Positions 53,601 through 62,375 of a stretch of DNA of 64,000 bases are shown here, one piece after another. Within the stretch, counting starts at the first letter, position 1; every line of letters starts with the position of its first letter. The notes beneath the pieces were generated by a model. That model was not told the origin of the DNA and did no database searches. It saw only the letters and a list, made by a program, of their open reading frames with translations. The stretch lies in assembly GCF_003945595.2 (NCBI RefSeq), contig NW_024104283.1, positions 2,550,630 to 2,614,629 on the forward strand, read 5' to 3'. This DNA is from Pipra filicauda. Its lineage: Eukaryota; Chordata; Aves; Passeriformes; Pipridae. The translations under genes and the position numbers were made by a program.

Positions 53601-54802
53601 CTAGAGTGTTTGGACAAAACACAGGTGAACAGACTTAAGCAAACTACCAAATCTTTATGAATTAAAAATTTAAAATTCAAGGATAACAAAGTAGAATTAG
53701 TTTAATGATTTTCAACACAGTTCTCCAGACAGAATATCACAGACTGGTTGCAGAAATAGATCTCAAAATTTTTCACTTTTCGGGAGGCACACCTTTGAAC
53801 TTCAGAAAACACCCAGGATCTGCATACCAAGAGAAAAAGGTCATATGGAATCAGTTAACAATTACTGCCAATAAACAAACTGACGGCAGTGGAAGAACCA
53901 CTTTTGATATTAATAAGCAGTGATTCATTTGAAGCATCATATAGCTTTCCTTACTTAGGGATTCATCATCCATAGATTTAAGATGAAAAAGTCAACTCAT
54001 TACCATATGAAATGCTAGTTGAATGTAGTATATTTCAGCTGTTGGAGATGCAAACAAAAGGTCTCAGTGCTGAAAATGTGAGACTTTTACCTAAAATCCC
54101 GATTCTAGCATACGAAGAAGAGGCATGCTTGTGTTTAATAGAACAGATCTAAACGTAGCACCTTGTTCCACTCCATGCTATAAACACTTTCTATACGTCC
54201 TTTACGTTTACTTTATCTTAAAAAAAAATAAAATCTAAGTGGTTATCTTCTCAAGCTAAGGAAACAAATGCTTCAAACCGTAACTGCTGAAAAGGGTGGA
54301 AAAATCAAACTAGAGCATTTAATCAGATTAAATGCCACTGTGTCACAATTAGATGTCACTGTGTGCTCACTTTAATTCTGAAAGCACATGCAGCTCCAAG
54401 GGAAGTCATGGCAATGTACCGCTCCAGGTGCAAGCGCGTGCAATGCACGCACCTGGCGATACATCCAGCTCTCGGTCAGCGCTCTGTATTTCCCATTCAT
54501 CCTGTCCGCGGGCGCGGCGGGCGCACAGGAAGGCGTTTTGGAGCGGGCTGGGAGAAGTTGGAACCTACGTCCTTCTCCTCGCTCCCGGCCATCCCCCGCG
54601 ATCTCCGAGCGCGCCTAACAATGGTAGCAGTGTTCCAGCGAGCAGCTCTGCCCCGGGATGGGGTCGAATCCCGCTCCGGTCCGCTCCGGCCGGCGAGCCC
54701 GCCGCCCGCCCGCACCCCTGCCCCGCCAGCCCCGGTGCCCGCGGCGGGGCCGCGTCCCCCGGGAGGGCAGGGAAGGGGGCGCCGCTCCCCGCACCTGGCG
54801 GC

Positions 54803-54814
54803 GGTGACGTCACC
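54803..54814. promoter_or_regulatory. Perfect CRE palindrome
   Basis: GGTGACGTCACC contains the full TGACGTCA CREB/ATF site and is a perfect 12-bp palindrome. It lies at the WASF1 side of the island, inside or downstream of the inferred first exon on the - strand. Confidence 0.6.
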
Positions 54815-55049
54815 CGGCCCCCCGCCCGCCGCTGACCCCGGCCCCGACCGCCGCACCTTCCCCGCAGGGCGATCCTGCCGGGCGCGGGCACACGGGGAGA
54901 CCAGGACAGGGAGAGGGGCAGGGACAGGGAAGCCCCGCGCTCCGGCACAAGTGCGGCCCCCTCCCCTCCTCCGCCTCGCAACACGCCCCTCTCCTGCCGC
55001 TGCCCGCGGGGGCGGCAGGGAGACGGGGGAAAGGGGCTCCGCGACGCGC

Positions 55050-55084
55050 TCTCCCTACTTCCTTCCCTTCCTCCCTCCCTCCCT
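55050..55084 (+). repeat. Polypyrimidine tract in CpG island
   Basis: An almost pure C/T run made of CTTCC and CCTC units precedes a CCGCCGCC stretch. Such tracts can adopt triplex (H-DNA) structure; that is inference. Confidence 0.7.
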
Positions 55085-55466
55085 GCCGCCGCCGCCCCCC
55101 GCGCGGGCGCGGACAAAGGGGAGGGGGCCAACACCTGGCGAGCGCCGGTCCCTTTGTGGGGCAGGCGCGTCCCGCACTCCCGCCGGGGATGGGGAGCGGG
55201 GACCGGTCCCTCCCGCCCGCCCCGGGCACCGCGAGGGGAGGAGGGAGCGGGGGCTGGGGGGCACTTACTCGCCTGCCCTCGCCTCGCACCTTCACGCCGC
55301 TCGCCCTCAGCCTGAGCCCCTCCCTCCGCGGCCGCGGGGGAGCTGGAAGTTCACGCGGCGCCGGCCATTCCCGGCTGGCGGCCCCGGGTGCGGGGGGCGG
55401 CGGCGGCGGGCGTGGAGCGTCCCCGGCGGCTTCACAATAGACACCGGGCAGCGCGCGCGTGTCCCC

Positions 55467-55480
55467 GTGTGTGTGTGTGC

Positions 55481-55511
<31 letters not shown>
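55467..55511. repeat. (GT)n/(GC)n tract, Z-DNA-type
   Basis: Forty-five bases alternate purine and pyrimidine without a break: a (GT)n run with one GC interruption, ending in GCGCGCGCG. A second run of GCGCGCGCGTGT lies just upstream at 55451-55462. The tract lies in the middle of the CpG island. Confidence 0.95.
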
Positions 55512-55713
55512 AGGGGCGGGGCCTCGCCCGGCGCGCCGAGCCGGGAGGGGGGGAGCGCTGTTTACCCGGCGGCCGAACCCGGCCGCCCCCCCCACCGCCC
55601 GATGCTCGGGCTGGTCCACGCGCCACCGCCCCCCACCCTGCGGGCGGGCAGGTGGTACAGTCCGGCCCGCCGGGCTCCCTCTCCCCGGTCGAGGAGGCGG
55701 GGCCCCGTCGCTG

Positions 55714-55721
55714 TGACGTAA
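55714..55721 (+). promoter_or_regulatory. CRE-like site (TGACGTAA)
   Basis: TGACGTAA is a one-mismatch variant of the ATF/CREB palindrome. It lies 20 bp from the CCAAT box, within the cluster that should serve both divergent genes. Confidence 0.5.
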
Positions 55722-55741
55722 CCGAAGCCGGGTGCTGACAG

Positions 55742-55746
55742 CCAAT
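55742..55746 (+). promoter_or_regulatory. CCAAT box (NF-Y type)
   Basis: The sequence AGCCAATCGG matches the extended NF-Y consensus (RRCCAATSR) and lies about 490 bp upstream of the CDC40 ATG, just before a GC box. CCAAT boxes are frequent in divergent CpG-island promoters. Confidence 0.65.
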
Positions 55747-55755
55747 CGGCGCCGG

Positions 55756-55765
55756 GGGGCGGGGC
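55756..55765 (+). promoter_or_regulatory. GC box (SP/KLF type)
   Basis: GGGGCGGGGC matches the SP1/KLF consensus and lies 10 bp from the CCAAT box. Several weaker GC boxes surround it, for example around 55697-55704 and 55511-55521. Confidence 0.6.
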
Positions 55766-55981
55766 TCCGCGGGGCACGGCGCGGGGCAGAGGCGGCGGGA
55801 GCGCGAGGGTCCTGTGTTGCCGGGCTCCTCGCCCCGCCGGGCTATGCTGGAGAGGCGGCGAAAACCCTTTGTGTGCGGAAGGAGGCGGGAGCTCTCCCTA
55901 GGCTCTTGAATGTTTTCCCTTGCTGCCACGCAGAGCGCAGATGAGCGCTGGGGGGAAAGCCCCCAAGAGGCGCGCCGCGTT

Positions 55982-56000
55982 GCATGCTGGAGCTTGTAGT
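55982..56000 (-). promoter_or_regulatory. ZNF143/THAP11-like (SBS) site
   Basis: GCATGCTGG followed by a 3-base variable core and TTGTAGT matches 16 of 19 positions of the reverse complement of the ZNF143/THAP11 motif (ACTACAATTCCCAGCATGC). This motif marks many housekeeping divergent promoters and is usually close to a start site. It is about 230 bp upstream of the CDC40 ATG. Confidence 0.6.
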
Positions 56001-56231
56001 CCCGCCTGAGAGTCCTGAAAGGTTAAACACTATCAGCAGCCAAGGGGGTTGATCCCCCCTCGAACGGCTGTATATCCCGTAAAGATAAACTATCTTGAAG
56101 AGTGTGTTTTCCATTTTAATGACCCACATTTTTAATGCGCAGCCACAGCCCTCTCGTTCTGCGGGGGAAGGGAAGCGGCGAGCCCTGCGGAGCTGCCAGG
56201 ACCTGCCCGTCCCGTCATCCTCCGCGCTAAG

Positions 56232-56426
56232 ATGTCGGCGGCGATCGCCGCGCTCGCCTCCTACGGCGGCTCCGACTCGGAACCTGACTCGGAGCCCGAG
56301 GCCGAGGGCGGCTCCCAGCGCTCCGCCGCCGTGCTCGCCAGCCGCGACGCCGTGCTGCACCTCTGCCCGCCGCCCGCCGCGCCCCCGGCCCTGCCCGTCG
56401 ATGCGGCCCCGGAAGTAGCCGTGAAG
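56232..56426 (+). CDS. CDC40: CDC40 (PRP17) exon 1, N-terminal coding part
   Basis: The first 65 codons begin MSAAIAALASYGGSDSEP and end DAAPEVAVK, directly before a GT splice donor (AAG|GTAGGC, intron starts at 56427), so the intron is phase 0. The start MSAAIAALA and the end SAPEVAVK-like are hallmarks of vertebrate CDC40, the WD40 splicing factor PRP17 that acts in the nucleus in the second catalytic step of pre-mRNA splicing. Only the acidic, low-complexity N-terminal tail is here; the WD40 propeller lies on later exons outside the window. The segment after position 9 is rich in Ser-Asp-Glu-Pro, and the middle (about residues 30-58) is Ala/Pro rich and GC driven, so it differs from the mammalian version as far as I recall it. 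The ATG has A at -3 and T at +4. The exon sits in a CpG island, as expected for a housekeeping gene. The open frame runs 33 more codons past the donor, but that part is intron. Confidence 0.93.
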
Positions 56427-56982
56427 GTAGGCGTCCCTCTGGGCCCAGGGCTCCCGCCCGCACGGCACTGGGTCCGTACTGCCGGCCTTGGGACACTCCT
56501 GGGGACAGCACTGGGGCAGCTCTGAGCCGGGAAAGCGGGGCGGGAGGGGCGCGGGACTGGCGGGGGTGCGGTGCCGCTGCCTGGCCTTGCCCTGCCCCGG
56601 GGTGCGAGGCCGGAGCTGTGGAGGGAGGGCGCGTGTCAGGGACTCCGGCGGATCCCAGCCGTGGGGATTAAACTTATTAAAGCGTGCTATCTCCATCTCA
56701 GAGCGTGCCTTGATTGCAGTTTCTTAGATACTCTTGTCCGCTGTTCCCTGAGTTAAGATGTTTTCCTGTGTGGTTTTCCTGGTTGATGAGGTGAAGTGGA
56801 TATTTGATAGGTCGAGTGCAACTGAATCCTGTTCTAAAGGGCAGCCTGAAATCTCGTTAGTGTTTCTGTTTTTATTTTCAGTCTCGTTTGGCAAACCTTA
56901 ATTTTCTAAGTTCAGTAGCACATTGACTCACTTATGTGATTCCAGAAAGGGGAGGGAGGTGCTGGTTTGGCTTTGGGATTTT

Positions 56983-56995
56983 AGTACTGGCAACT
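56983..56995. repeat. Target-site duplication, 3' side of LINE
   Basis: AGTACTGGCAACT is repeated exactly at 58452-58464 and brackets the antisense LINE, which is the expected mark of target-primed reverse transcription. Confidence 0.88.
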
Positions 56996-58451
56996 CATGG
57001 CTAGGCTTCGCGAACGAAGATTTGGGAAGGACTCTACCCACATTTGCTACAAGCGCGCTGGTGGCTAAAGAGACCAGTGCGAGATAGACAAGTCCAGCTG
57101 CAAAAGGCACAGCAGAAGGACTCCTTGGATGGTATCGGCAAGACACAATTCTTTCTGCGTTGTCTTTTCTCCTCGAGAGTGATCCTGTCTGCATACTCAA
57201 AAGAAGCAGCAGTGTTATAGATAGTGTGTCTCTAGACCCCTCTGGACAATTGGAGGCCAGAGTAGACCAGTGATGAAGATCAATGTGGCCAAGGCTGAGA
57301 TGTTGCTTCAGGGAGTCCTTGTATCTTCTCTTCGGGGCTTCTCTCTTGCGGCATCCAGGGGCAAGTTCACCATAAAGCAAGATCTTAGGGAGGTGGTGGT
57401 CCTTCATCCTGGAGACGTGTCCTGCCCATCGCAGTTGTGTTCTCAGCAGCATGGCCTCAATGCTTGTGATTGCTGCTTGTTCTAGAACAGATGTATTGGT
57501 CACATAATCTGACCAGTGGATGTTTAGGATTGTACGGAAACAGCGTTGATGGAAGCGTTCTAGGAGTCGCAGGTGGTGGCAGTAGATGACCCATGATTCG
57601 GATCCATGTAAGAGAGTTCACAGTACAATGGCTCTGTAAACACTGATCTTGGTGCTTTTCTTCAAGTGTTTATTTCGCCAAACTCTTTTATGGAGTTTTC
57701 CGAAAGCACTATATGCCTTTGCTAACCTGTTGTCTATCTCTCCGTCAATCTTACCACCCGAGGAGATGAGGCTACCTAGGTAATTAAACTGCTGGACTAA
57801 TTTGAGCTCTGATTCGCCAATGGTGATATGGGGATGATGGAAGACTTCCTGAGGTGCAAGTTGATAGAGAACTTTTGTTTTCTTTAAGCTGACTTCCAGC
57901 CCAAAGAGCTCAGCAGCCTCAGCAAAGCAGGATGTTAAACGCTGCAGGGCTGCTTCTGTGTGGGCCACAAGGGAGGCGTCATCAGCATAAAGCAGCTCCC
58001 AGACAAGATGGTTTAAGGTCTTGGTGTGGGCCTTCAGTCGCCTTAGATTGAATAGACTTCCATCAGTACGATATCGAATGTAGATACCATCCTGATCATC
58101 GAGGTCTGCTGTGGCCCTTTGGAGCATCATGCTGAAAAAGATTGTGAATAGGGTTGGTGCAAGAACACAACCTTGTTTCACATCATTGGTTATTAGAAAG
58201 GGCTCAGAAAGTGCATTGCCGTATCTGATTTGTCCGTGCTGATCCTCATGAAGTCAGATGATCATTTTAAGGAACTTTGGGGGACATCCTAAACGTTCCA
58301 AAATCTGCCATAGACCTTTTCTGCTCACAGTATCGAAAGCCTTGGTGAGATCAACAAGGGTTACATAGAGTCCTTTGTTCTGTTCCCTACACTTCTCTTG
58401 CAGTTGTCTGAGAACAAACACCATGTCTGTGGTACTCCTGTTGGCTCTGAA
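56996..58451 (-). mobile_element. 5'-truncated non-CR1 LINE (RTE-like), degraded
   Basis: On the - strand the element encodes the C-terminal part of a reverse transcriptase. Visible motifs in order are LVDLTKAFDTV (motif A), VKQGCVLAPTLF (motif B), LLYADDASLVAH (motif C, YADD), FNYLGSLISSGGKIDGEI, SESWVIY, LRWAGHVSRM and KRRYKDSLKQHLS. The last blocks are typical of RTE-type LINEs and unlike avian CR1. In-frame stops lie at 58254-58256 and 57618-57620. Near about 57110 the frame shifts; in another frame a CAFC...H...C zinc-knuckle-like C-terminus appears. A perfect 13-bp duplication, AGTACTGGCAACT, flanks it at 56983-56995 and 58452-58464, so the element is about 1456 bp, truncated at its 5' end. 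It has no obvious poly(A) tail. The clade is a judgement; AviRTE-like or another RTE lineage is possible. Confidence 0.85.
57006..57019 (-). other. Short hairpin at LINE 3' end
   Basis: CTTCG-CGAA-CGAAG forms a perfect 5-bp stem with a 4-base loop about 10 bases from the 3' end of the LINE. It could be part of the structure recognised by the element's own reverse transcriptase; that role is inferred. Confidence 0.4.
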
Positions 58452-58464
58452 AGTACTGGCAACT
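58452..58464. repeat. Target-site duplication, 5' side of LINE
   Basis: Exact partner of 56983-56995; the LINE's truncated 5' end begins right next to it, reading FRANRSTTD on the - strand. Confidence 0.88.
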
Positions 58465-60465
58465 AATATCTAATCAAAAGCAAGCATCTCACCATGATGA
58501 CTGTCATTATGTTATTGTGTTGCTCCTAGTTGTTCTGAAAAGTTTCCTACTTTGTGACCAAGGGGTGGATGGAATCTTTCACTTTGTGGTCATTAGTTAA
58601 TTCATACACTGCTGCAACTGATCATATTTGTGTGTATATGTTATATTGTATATAGTGACTATTTTTTCATCCCTTAGGGTCTTGGAAATCTGACTTCTTG
58701 AATTGCAGTGTCTGGCAGGTTGTCTTGTAGAAGCTTCAAAAGGAAAGCTAATTAACAGCCGTAATATTGCCTGAATGTGAATGATTACAAGTTGCAAATA
58801 GCATTGTCTGTGCTTTTCACCACTCTTAGGGCTGTAGCCATGGGTTTTCCCTGTGCCATGCAGCAGAAGGGTTTATGTAGTTGTTCAGTGGCTGACATCA
58901 GGGAAGTGATCTAACTGTAAAAAAACCCCAAAACTTTAGTGGCGTTATTTGTCCTTGGATCCATTCCTTGATCTTGTTTGCACAAATGCAGTGCCAGCAC
59001 AGTGAAATCTCTAGTGCCAGTGCAGAAACAAGCAGCTGGAAGAAAAAGTTGGATGGCAGCAGCACGTTCAGTTCAAAGCTATTTGCTGGGCTGTGCCCTG
59101 GAAGGGGTGTCCACCAGCACATCTAGGACTGCCTCTGTGTCAGACATAATGCTAACTAAGATAAAAAGGGAGTGAGGTTTCTGAGTATCAAAATGCTCTA
59201 TTAAAATGACTATAATTTTGATTTGAGATCACAGATGAGGTACATATAACTGAGAAGAGCAACAATGTCAAGCTAAGGCTTTCAGAACATACCATTCTGC
59301 AGCTTCTTTTAGCACCACAACCTTCTTTGAGGAGTAACAGATAATTTTTTTTTATAGTGATATTAGGCTTTCTTTTTGGGTTCAAGAAGTAAGTGCAGGT
59401 CTCGTAGACAACACGTTCTCAACACCTTCCAGGTCTAAAAATCATAACATCCCACTCATCAGTGGAAGTCACCTCCTCAGGAATTTGCCCCAATTCTTTA
59501 GAATTAGAAAGCCCTTACTAAACAAATGTGAAATACATGATGTTTGAGTGTAAGTCACAAATGTTCTTTAAGTACAGCCCTGGAAAAATGGCAAGCTGAG
59601 CGAGTAGGAAAGCGAAGTTACAGTTCATTAGTATCACTTCACTTGTGCAAATGTTGTTTTGATATGAGTAAGGATCAGTTACTCTTAGGAGCATGGATAT
59701 GTTTTGTACAAAGGACCAGGAATGGATAAGCAAAGATGGTGGTAAGAAGGGAGGTTACAAGGGTTAGTCATACAATAAATATAAACAACGGCTGCACACA
59801 AGTGCATTTTTGGCAGTTGAGAATGCAAATCTTAAGTGGTTGGTGTTCTGCATCCTAGTTCTGATTGTAGAATTTTGGCCTGTTAACTGGCAGAGACATT
59901 AGACTTACATGTACTTTAAAGAGGAATAGGTCCTCGCTCTCTTTATTAGCAAGGCATAGTTGTTAGCACATTCAGCTAACACCATTAGAGTTACTTAACT
60001 GTGCATAGCAAATACAGCCCTGAGATGTATTTTGTTATTCTATAAGAAATCTGCTGAGTCCTTACCTCAAAGTACATCATAGTTATATAAAATCATATTT
60101 CTGTAAAAATAATTCTTCTATAATTGAAAGCTGTACTAAAGATTTCTAACTGTCTTCTAAAAGTGTGAGGGGATGACTTTTGCTAAACTCTCTTCTTACA
60201 GTCTGCTTGTTAAAATAGGCTTATTGTTGATCTTGATGTTAAATTACTCATAATAGATAACATTGACTTATAATTATTGGTTACTCCAAGCTAGTAATCC
60301 TACTTCTTTCATTATAAGTTGGAAAACCAACTAGATGGAAATTGCATGTTTTTGCTACTGTTTTTAGCACCACTAAATTGCCGAAAACGTTACAGCACTT
60401 GGGGGAAGGCAACAGAGGATGAAAAGGTGTGCTTCTGGTCCCTTCGTACAGAAAAGGATACATTG

Positions 60466-60770
60466 TAACTGATAGTGTTCAGAGAAGGGCAGCAGGGCTG
60501 AAGGGGTGTCTTGCTTCTGTATGAGGAATTATTGAGGAGGCCAAAACTGAGAAAGAGATGACTGAGGTGAAAAGTACTGACAGGGACCTACAAAGTCATT
60601 AAATGGCATGGAGAGGGGGTTGAGTACTCACTGTAGAGCAGCTATAAGCTAACTAGTACGAGCTAGGTTCAAAACAAACAAAAGGATGCAACTCTTCACA
60701 CAACATGTAGTAGGGCTTATTCCCATGCCAGGAAGTACTGGGTGTGTAAGAAGTTTGCACTGTTACAAGG
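60466..60770 (+). mobile_element. Ancient CR1 LINE fragment in CDC40 intron 1
   Basis: AGAGAAGGGCAGCAGGGCTG, ACCTACAAAGTCATTAAATG, GGTTCAAAACAAACAAAAGG and CTCTTCACACAACATGTAG are in CR1 order (RT C-terminus then 3' region). Confidence 0.75.
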
Positions 60771-62227
60771 ATAGTCTGGTCCTCCTGCAGAATGCCAGGA
60801 ATCCCAACAAAACAGTTTAGCATATGCTTCTCTTGCTGGTTTATTTTTATTCTGTTGAAGGTAGTGGGGTGGTTGTTTATTGTTAAGAGTGTATGAATGG
60901 GTAGAAAGAATAAAAGCTGATAACAGCCATATCTTAATGTTGGAGCTGCACTGCAAATGCTGTTTGTCTCTAGGTAATAAATTTGAAAATCTTTAGGATG
61001 AGATAATGTGTATTTGACAGCCCAAGTGGTTGATGCAAGAATTGGCAAGTGACAAACTGCTTAAGCCTCCGTGGCTCATGGGATGTGGTCTTAATTTACC
61101 ACATTTTAATTTCATTGATAATTAAAACTAATTAAATATTATGCAAAGCAGTCTGCCCTTTTTAGCTGTTTGACTAATTAGTAATGAATTTACCTGGGGA
61201 GAATGGTAGGTTTATTATCTGAAATGTCCAGAAAAAAAAGAAAAAACCCCAACATAGACATCAAAACTCTGTTTGCATGAGATGAAATGGGAAAGCGTAA
61301 TCAACATTATAGTCATTCTAAGGAACAGAATTACCATCCAGTGTTGCAGTATGTACTGCAGCTTGGGTTTTTTTATTTAAGGCTTTACTTTGTTGCCTAT
61401 TACAGGGATTTCGCTTCTGTTTAATTAAAAAAATTTTGTCTTGCTTGCATATTGTATGTCTTTCTGTATGTCTTGCATATAGAAAGAAACTTCTGGCAAG
61501 CTTTTTTTTGAGTGAATTTGTTTTATTATTGAACTATTTTGTAGTCTGTAAATCAAGTACTTTTCACAGAAAGTAACAGTATTTGTTTATGGCATTCAGG
61601 TAGGGTTTTTCTGCAGAAAAACAAGACTGTGGCATGTTTAAGAAACCTGTTAAGAATGAAAGTTAATGTGATTTACTGTATTTGTAGTCTAAAATCCCGT
61701 CTATTTTCTGTGCTCTTTCTTAAGTGGCAGAAGGACCCTTATGGTGGGGCTAAAGGAGCATGCCTTTGAAGGAGCTAGACATTCTGTGATCTCTGGGGAG
61801 TTTTAATGAAGCACCTGCTTGTCTACACTTAGCATCGAAAGCTTCTTTCTGTCTCAAGATAGATTCCTTAAGCAATGCTAATACTCCAGAGTACAGCCCT
61901 GAGTGCCATTCCCCTATAACAGTGTGATGCTGTGTTGTAGAACAAAAGAGGCAAAAGGAGAGCATTTTGGTATCAAGAATTTTTTTACCTCATCAAATCA
62001 TATCTGAACTGTAAATCAACCTTATACTGCAAGTAGACTATATATTAAAAAGAAAAACAGCAACAAAAAACAACAACACAACCAACACACTAAATAGTTT
62101 GGTGATATGGCATCATCTACCTCTTTTTGCCTTGTATCAGGAGTGATACTTGCATCTGTCTGGACAGACACTCAACTAACCAAACTTCAGTGGATCTATG
62201 GACTGAGCAATTTCTGCAAAGTTGTAT

Positions 62228-62375
62228 AATCTGAATCTTTTCTAGGCTGAATTAGGGTCAATTTAAACCTTTGATCATTCTTGATTTTTCTCCTTTGGAT
62301 CCTTTTCAGTAGCACATGCCTTACCTGATATGTGGTGCCCAATGTGGCTACTGTATTTCAGTGGGGTGCTTGTTA
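62228..62375 (-). mobile_element. Ancient CR1 LINE fragment in CDC40 intron 1
   Basis: TCTTTTCTAGGCTGAATTAG, AACCTTTGATCATTCTTG, TGTGGTGCCCAATGTGGC and CTGTATTTCAGTGGGGTGC follow the reverse complement of old CR1 text. Confidence 0.75.

Larger units (their letters stand above)
1..54424 (-). other. WASF1: Presumed WASF1 5'UTR intron (no coding exon found)
   Basis: This AT-rich block lies downstream of the inferred WASF1 promoter on the - strand. Mammalian WASF1 has a very long intron between its noncoding first exon and the coding exons, which fits about 54 kb with no exon. I looked on the - strand for the conserved WASF1 start (MPLVKRNIDPRHLCH-like) and did not find it. The block holds mostly unique intronic DNA, the repeats listed separately and scattered homopolymer runs. 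Confidence 0.55.
38652..54424. other. No gene seen
   Basis: AT-rich presumed intron with the palindrome at 42268-42303, hairpins at 47536 and 50600, the AT-rich block near 43 kb and scattered A runs (for example 44677-44705). A pyrimidine-rich stretch at 40437-40760 opens a 154-residue frame of low complexity. A possible small CR1 scrap lies near 48283-48345 but is too weak to call. The 132-residue - frame at 51566-51964 is not recognised. Confidence 0.55.
55263..55950 (-). other. WASF1: Probable WASF1 5' noncoding exon 1 region (boundaries uncertain)
   Basis: By synteny the gene divergent from CDC40 is WASF1 (WAVE1, an activator of Arp2/3-driven actin assembly), and its first exon is noncoding in other vertebrates. 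On the - strand the best donor consensus in the island reads GCGA|GTAAGTG, with the intron GTAAGT at 55268 down to 55263. Weaker alternatives are CCAG|GTGTTGG near 55135, CCAG|GTGCGG near 54795 and CCAG|GTGCGTGC near 54453. The upper limit is only a guess based on where a divergent start site would lie. The gene assignment rests on neighbourhood, not on WASF1 protein sequence. Confidence 0.4.
54425..56665. promoter_or_regulatory. CpG island / bidirectional CDC40-WASF1 promoter
   Basis: Base composition changes abruptly from AT-rich to very GC- and CpG-rich between about 54.43 and 56.66 kb. The + strand side leads into CDC40 exon 1. In vertebrates CDC40 and WASF1 are divergent neighbours with start sites a short distance apart, so the island should drive both. 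Visible sites include an NF-Y-type CCAAT box (55742-55746), an SP1-type GC box (55756-55765), CRE-type sites (55714-55721 and 54803-54814) and a ZNF143/THAP11-like site (55982-56000). No TATA box is evident near CDC40, consistent with a CpG-island promoter. Transcription start sites cannot be fixed from sequence alone. Confidence 0.85.

Noticed and set aside
1..54424. WASF1 coding exons
   Set aside because: The expected conserved N-terminal coding text was not found on the - strand, so only an intron is proposed.
54363..55721. 452-codon open frame through the CpG island, plus long frames on both strands (for example 54810-55745 on -)
   Set aside because: GC-rich DNA has few stop codons, all frames are open at once, and the translation is Arg/Pro/Gly-rich with a repeat-coded segment. 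It is a composition artefact.
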